Positions 55,833 to 59,778 of a stretch of DNA of 59,778 nucleotides are shown here, piece after piece. Positions within the stretch are counted from its first letter, which is position 1. Each line of letters opens with the position of its first letter. The notes under the pieces were generated by a model. It worked only from the letters and a program-made list of their open reading frames with translations, made no database searches and was not told the DNA's origin. This DNA is from a virus. Made by a program: the position numbers and the translations under genes. The stretch is taken from positions 1 to 59,778 of IMG/VR virus record IMGVR_UViG_3300044624_002493; one strand, 5' to 3'.

Positions 55833-58115
55833 ATGAGCCAGTTAAAATACTATAATTCACTTACCTCCGCCTGGGAACCAGCCATAGTTGGGGCCCAAGG
55901 CGCTACTGGAGCGACTGGCCCGCAGGGCAATATAGGCGCTACAGGTGCTAGTGGCATACAGGGATTCGATGGAGCAACCGGACCGCAGGGATTTGATGGC
56001 GCTACGGGTCCAATCGGCGATGCTGGCGCAACAGGCCCGCAGGGATTTGATGGCGCAACAGGACCACAAGGCGATGCTGGCGCAACAGGCCCACAAGGCC
56101 AAATTGGTTCTACGGGTGCAAGTGGTGTACAAGGACTTACAGGCGCTACTGGACAATTTGGTGCCACAGGATCACAAGGATTTGAAGGCAGTACTGGTCC
56201 ACAGGGATTCACAGGATCAACTGGACCCATTGGTATCACAGGAGCCACAGGACTTACTGGAGCCACAGGCGGACAAGGCGTACAAGGATACGATGGTTCC
56301 ACAGGAGCCACAGGCCCACAGGGCTCCACTGGTGTTGGTTTACAAGGCTCCACCGGTGCTCAAGGTGCCACTGGACTTGCCGGGCAAGATGGTGGCAGTA
56401 GTACCTACTATAATTATGCAGCGTTAACTACTGCTACGTCAGGTGACCCCGGTAATGGTAATATTCTGTGGAACACTGCTATACAGACCAATGCTTCCCA
56501 ACTTAACATTGACCATTTAACCACAACCAATGTGGACATTGATGTATTTTTAGCCTTGTTAAAAATCAATGATTCGTTGATCGTACAAGATTCTACAAGC
56601 AGTACCAACTATCAGCGTTGGACTATCAATGGCACACCAACTTCGCCTGGAGACAACCTTTATTGGACAGTGCCGGTGTCCTTACAGAGCAGTGCTGGAA
56701 CAGGAACAACTGGTTTTTCCAATGGTCAAAGCCTATTACTGATTGTTATCAGTACTGGTCAACAAGGTGCCACTGGTTTAGCTGGCGCAACAGGCCTAAC
56801 TGGCGCTACAGGACAATTTGGAGCTACAGGTGCTAGTGGACTAACTGGTGCCACTGGATTTGATGGTGCCACTGGAGCAAGTGGTATTACTGGATTGACT
56901 GGTAGTACTGGTGTGCAAGGATTTGTAGGAGCCACTGGAGCTCAAGGCGATAAAGGTGCCACAGGTGTTGCTGGTGCTACAGGAGCATTTGATGGCAATT
57001 TAACTGCTAATATTGATGGCAACGGCTATAACATTAGCAATGTCAATGTTGTTACTACTAATATTATTGCTAACCCAAAAACTATCACAGCCAATGTACT
57101 GGTGCCAAATGATGTAAATGCACTAGTGATTGGTCCAGTGGTGTTTAGTAATGGTGCTATGGCTATAGTGCCCAGCAGTTCAACGTTTGATGTGTTTGAT
57201 CCAGCTGCGCTGGGTGGCACTATGACTGCCAATATCAACGGTGCTGGTTACAATATTAGTAATGTTTCATTTATATCAGCGACTGGTAATATATCCGGTG
57301 ATTATTTTGTTGGTAATGGTAGTTTATTAACTGGAATAGCGTCGGGCAATGCCAACGCCATTGTCAATGGCAACAGCAATGTGACCATAAACACAGCCAA
57401 CGGCAATGTAACAGTGGCCATAGATGGACAGGGCAATGTGGTAGAAATCGGTCAAGGCAGTTTGAATGTAGCTGGTACTATTAGCAATCCCAAAACCATC
57501 ACAGCCAACGTTTATGTGCCAGACAATGTTAATGCACTCATGATCGGACCTGTGAGTTTTGCCAATGGTGCTATGGCAGTGGTGCCTGCCTCATCCACAT
57601 TTGATGTGTTTGATCCAGCTGCGCTGGGTGGCACTATGACCAGTAATATTGATGGTGCTGGTTACGGTATCAGCAACATAGGAAGTTTGAGCTCAACTGG
57701 CAATATTTCTGGCGTGGGTGCTTTGAACATCGAAGGTGTTTTGAGCAATCCCAAAACCATCACAGCCAATGTTTATGTGCCGGACAGCGTAAATGCACTC
57801 ATGATCGGACCAGTGACATTTGCCAACGGTAGCCAGGCCATAGTGCCAGGAAACAGCACTTTTGACATATTTGATCCAGCTGCCCTGGGCGGCACAATGA
57901 CCAGTAATATTGATGGCGCTGGTTACAACATCAGCAATGTAAGCAATGTCAGCAGCAATTTAAACTTTGTTACCAACGGCATCAGTTTGTTGGCAAACCA
58001 AGTTACAGCAAATGTTACATTCCCTGCAAATTACAATGGAATGAGTGTGGGTCCGCTGACTGTGGCCACAGGAATAGCAGTTAATGTGGGCACAAACAAC
58101 TGGGTAATTTTATAA
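55833..58115 (+). CDS. collagen-like tail fibre protein, 760 aa
   Basis: A Gly-X-Y block begins almost at once (about residues 22-188, [19 protein letters not shown] type), then a non-collagen domain, a second block (about 305-390), and a C-terminal region holding three related units (NPKTITANVLVPNDVNALVI...DVFDPAALGGTMT) of about 95-110 residues. It has no TSF/NSNF attachment motif at the N-terminus, instead MSQLKYYNSLTSAWEPAIVG, suggesting attachment to another fibre. Late box upstream. Confidence 0.88.
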   Translation: MSQLKYYNSLTSAWEPAIVGAQGATGATGPQGNIGATGASGIQGFDGATGPQGFDGATGPIGDAGATGPQGFDGATGPQGDAGATGPQGQIGSTGASGVQGLTGATGQFGATGSQGFEGSTGPQGFTGSTGPIGITGATGLTGATGGQGVQGYDGSTGATGPQGSTGVGLQGSTGAQGATGLAGQDGGSSTYYNYAALTTATSGDPGNGNILWNTAIQTNASQLNIDHLTTTNVDIDVFLALLKINDSLIVQDSTSSTNYQRWTINGTPTSPGDNLYWTVPVSLQSSAGTGTTGFSNGQSLLLIVISTGQQGATGLAGATGLTGATGQFGATGASGLTGATGFDGATGASGITGLTGSTGVQGFVGATGAQGDKGATGVAGATGAFDGNLTANIDGNGYNISNVNVVTTNIIANPKTITANVLVPNDVNALVIGPVVFSNGAMAIVPSSSTFDVFDPAALGGTMTANINGAGYNISNVSFISATGNISGDYFVGNGSLLTGIASGNANAIVNGNSNVTINTANGNVTVAIDGQGNVVEIGQGSLNVAGTISNPKTITANVYVPDNVNALMIGPVSFANGAMAVVPASSTFDVFDPAALGGTMTSNIDGAGYGISNIGSLSSTGNISGVGALNIEGVLSNPKTITANVYVPDSVNALMIGPVTFANGSQAIVPGNSTFDIFDPAALGGTMTSNIDGAGYNISNVSNVSSNLNFVTNGISLLANQVTANVTFPANYNGMSVGPLTVATGIAVNVGTNNWVIL

Positions 58116-58145
58116 TGCAACGTGACCAAATTGATAATCCGGTGC

Positions 58146-58151
58146 TAAATA
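58146..58151 (+). promoter_or_regulatory. TAAATA late-type promoter
   Basis: GCTAAATAAG on the plus strand 32 nt upstream of the last fibre gene, followed by AAGGA. Confidence 0.5.
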
Positions 58152-58183
58152 AGTATAAGAAATAATTAACAAGGAATAAAACT

Positions 58184-59778
58184 ATGGCAATTTCACTAGA
58201 CGGTACTTCGGGTATATCAGCAAGCGGTAATATTACCGGTGCTTATCTTAATGGAAATGGTGCTGGAATCACCGGCATTGCTGGAACTGGTGGCGCTACT
58301 GGTCCACAAGGCGCAACAGGTACTGCTGGCCCAACTGGCGCAACAGGTGCAAGTGGAGTCGCTGGCACAAATGGCGCAACTGGCCTAACTGGTGCCACTG
58401 GCGTTGCGGGCCCAACTGGCGCAACAGGGGCAAGTGGAGTCGCTGGTGTAGATGGAGCAACTGGTCTTACAGGTGCCACTGGCGTTGCTGGCCCAACTGG
58501 CGCAACTGGTGCAAGTGGAGTCGCTGGTGTAGATGGAGCAACTGGCCTAACTGGTGCCACTGGCGTTGCTGGCCCAACTGGCGCAACTGGTGCAAGTGGA
58601 GTCGCTGGTGTAGATGGAGCAACTGGCCTAACTGGTGCCACTGGCGTTGCTGGCACAAATGGTGCAACTGGCCTAACAGGTGCTACCGGCACATTTAGTG
58701 GAAATCTTTCCGGCAACGTTGACGGATTTGGTTTTGGAATTGCCAATGTATCCTATCTATCATCCACAGGTAACGTCACTGGTGCCAATTTAAATGTTAC
58801 CAACAATGCTGTGATCACTGGTAATCTAACAGTTAACGGAACTACGGTCACAGTTAACAGTAACACGGTCACAATCAACGACAAATTCTTTAACACAGCC
58901 AACAACGCTGCCACGGCTGCTGAAGCCAATGGTGGTGGTATTGGTGTTGGTCCTATTGGTGGCGAATACGCTAGTTTGACTTTCAATAGTACATCAACAG
59001 CATGGAATACTAATATTCCAATCAGTGCCAATGGCAACGTCACTGGCACTAACTTGTTAACTGCTGGATTGATCAGTGCCGCAGGTAACGTAACTGCTAG
59101 TAACTTTACCGCAACAGCAGGTATTACCACTGGTACTTTTACTGGTGAAGATTTCTTGGCATCAAGTACAGTAAGTGCCGCTGGCAACGTCACTGGTAGT
59201 AATGTCCTAACAGGTGGATTGATCAGTGCCACAGGCAACGTATCTGGTGGCAACTTGAATGTCACAGGTAATATTGTTGATACAGGTGCGTTAACTATCA
59301 TCACAGGTAACTCGGGCGCAATCGCGTTGGCGCCTAATGGTGGCGCCAATGTATTAGTGACTTCGACTACAGGAGTGGCAATTATTGGAACAGTCAGCGC
59401 CTCTGGCAACGTAACAGGTTCTAATTTCACAACCGTTGGCGTAATGTCAGCCACTGGTAACGTACAAGCTGGCAACGTTTTAACCGCAGGTCTAGTAAGT
59501 GCCACAGGCAACGTCGCAGGTGCAAACTTTACAACTACTGGACTAATCACAGCCACTGGTAACGTACAAGCTGGCAACGTTTTAACCGCAGGTCTAGTAA
59601 GTGCCACAGGCAACGTCGCAGGTGCAAACTTTACAACTACTGGACTAATCACAGCCACTGGTAACGTACAAGCTGGCAACGTTTTAACCGCAGGTCTAGT
59701 AAGTGCCACAGGCAACGTCGCAGGTGCAAACTTTACAACTACTGGACTAATCACAGCCACTGGTAACGTACAAGCTGG
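58184..59778 (+). CDS. collagen-like fibre protein, 3' end beyond the window (531 codons visible)
   Basis: [20 protein letters not shown] begins the protein; Gly-X-Y triplets follow (about residues 28-168) as five 27-residue units, then [20 protein letters not shown]-type beta repeats that turn into an exact 34-residue tandem repeat ([34 protein letters not shown]) running off the window edge. AAGGA lies before the ATG. Same architecture as the other fibres here. Confidence 0.88.
   Translation, partial: MAISLDGTSGISASGNITGAYLNGNGAGITGIAGTGGATGPQGATGTAGPTGATGASGVAGTNGATGLTGATGVAGPTGATGASGVAGVDGATGLTGATGVAGPTGATGASGVAGVDGATGLTGATGVAGPTGATGASGVAGVDGATGLTGATGVAGTNGATGLTGATGTFSGNLSGNVDGFGFGIANVSYLSSTGNVTGANLNVTNNAVITGNLTVNGTTVTVNSNTVTINDKFFNTANNAATAAEANGGGIGVGPIGGEYASLTFNSTSTAWNTNIPISANGNVTGTNLLTAGLISAAGNVTASNFTATAGITTGTFTGEDFLASSTVSAAGNVTGSNVLTGGLISATGNVSGGNLNVTGNIVDTGALTIITGNSGAIALAPNGGANVLVTSTTGVAIIGTVSASGNVTGSNFTTVGVMSATGNVQAGNVLTAGLVSATGNVAGANFTTTGLITATGNVQAGNVLTAGLVSATGNVAGANFTTTGLITATGNVQAGNVLTAGLVSATGNVAGANFTTTGLITATGNVQA
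58319..58720 (+). repeat. 81-bp tandem repeat in the collagen block of the last fibre gene
   Basis: Units begin at 58319, 58400, 58481, 58562 and 58643 with period 81 nt (27 residues, nine Gly-X-Y triplets). The third and fourth units are nearly identical, while the first and last differ at several positions. Confidence 0.85.
59448..59778 (+). repeat. exact 102-bp tandem repeat, continuing past the window end
   Basis: The sequence starting CAGCCACTGGTAACGTACAA repeats at 59448, 59550, 59652 and 59754 with a period of 102 nt (34 residues). The copies look identical by eye, a sign of very recent expansion or of an assembly-difficult region. Confidence 0.9.

Noticed and set aside
1-59778. Possibility that the window is a bacterial genomic island because of Bug, SOD, IF-1, LpxH-like and rubrerythrin genes
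   Set aside because: Clamp loader, PhoH, GroES-like, late boxes, overlapping tiny genes and giant fibre genes surround every one of these, so a phage genome with acquired genes is the simpler reading.

Overview
This 59.8 kb window is a piece of a large tailed-phage (Caudoviricetes) genome. The gene content resembles T4-like myoviruses of the cyanophage/pelagiphage type: a gp44-type clamp loader, PhoH, a GroES-like co-chaperonin, MazG-like and HAD nucleotide enzymes, and very large collagen-like tail fibres. Genes are tightly packed, mostly on the minus strand, with many stop/start overlaps (ATGA, TAATG). No photosynthesis genes, tRNAs, CRISPR arrays or transposases are visible. A Gram-negative host is likely (LpxH-like enzyme, periplasmic-type binding protein with signal peptide). 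The Bug/TctC-type binding protein points toward Burkholderiales, but this is only inference.

Layout. 1-5.4 kb: cut GH19 endolysin, a possible sulfation/glycan cassette (APS-kinase/nucleotidyltransferase fusion, glycosyltransferase, sulfotransferase-like P-loop protein), a Bug-family binding protein, a methyltransferase and an SGNH-like hydrolase. 5.4-13.2 kb: PhoH, HAD phosphatase, clamp loader, NTP-pyrophosphohydrolase, GroES-like protein, small conserved proteins and a DnaE-like fragment. 13.2-24.8 kb: minus-strand virion module (RCC1 beta-propeller, two collagen-like fibres, Ig-like protein, subtilisin-like protease). 24.8-36.1 kb: superoxide dismutase, translation factor IF-1, CwlJ/SleB lysin, DUF805 protein, many small genes, a GT4/LpxH-like envelope pair and rubrerythrin. 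36.3-38.3 kb: plus-strand insert coding a PHP-less DNA polymerase III alpha-like catalytic core and a coupled small protein. 38.3-49.7 kb: early-type genes, including an ABC-ATPase/GNAT fusion, a DGQHR/ParB-like protein, a PD-(D/E)XK nuclease, heme oxygenase, a gamma-glutamylcyclotransferase-like protein and a metallophosphoesterase. 49.8-50.7 kb: HNH endonuclease and an HTH protein. 50.9 kb to the end: plus-strand fibre module (three collagen-like proteins, the last one cut, and a LamG-like protein).

Regulation. Two promoter classes can be read directly. Near-perfect sigma70 sites (TTGACA or TTGACC, 16-18 bp, TATAAT) precede the small, probably early, genes. T4-late-like TAAATA boxes precede virion and several metabolic genes. 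At several genes the box sits exactly 5 nt before the ATG, which predicts leaderless late mRNAs. The window also contains an IF-1 gene, several TTG/GTG starts and one probable ATT start, so translation initiation looks unusual in this phage.

Functions were assigned by reading motifs by eye; no database search was run. Small proteins called conserved-looking are judged only on sequence character and gene context.
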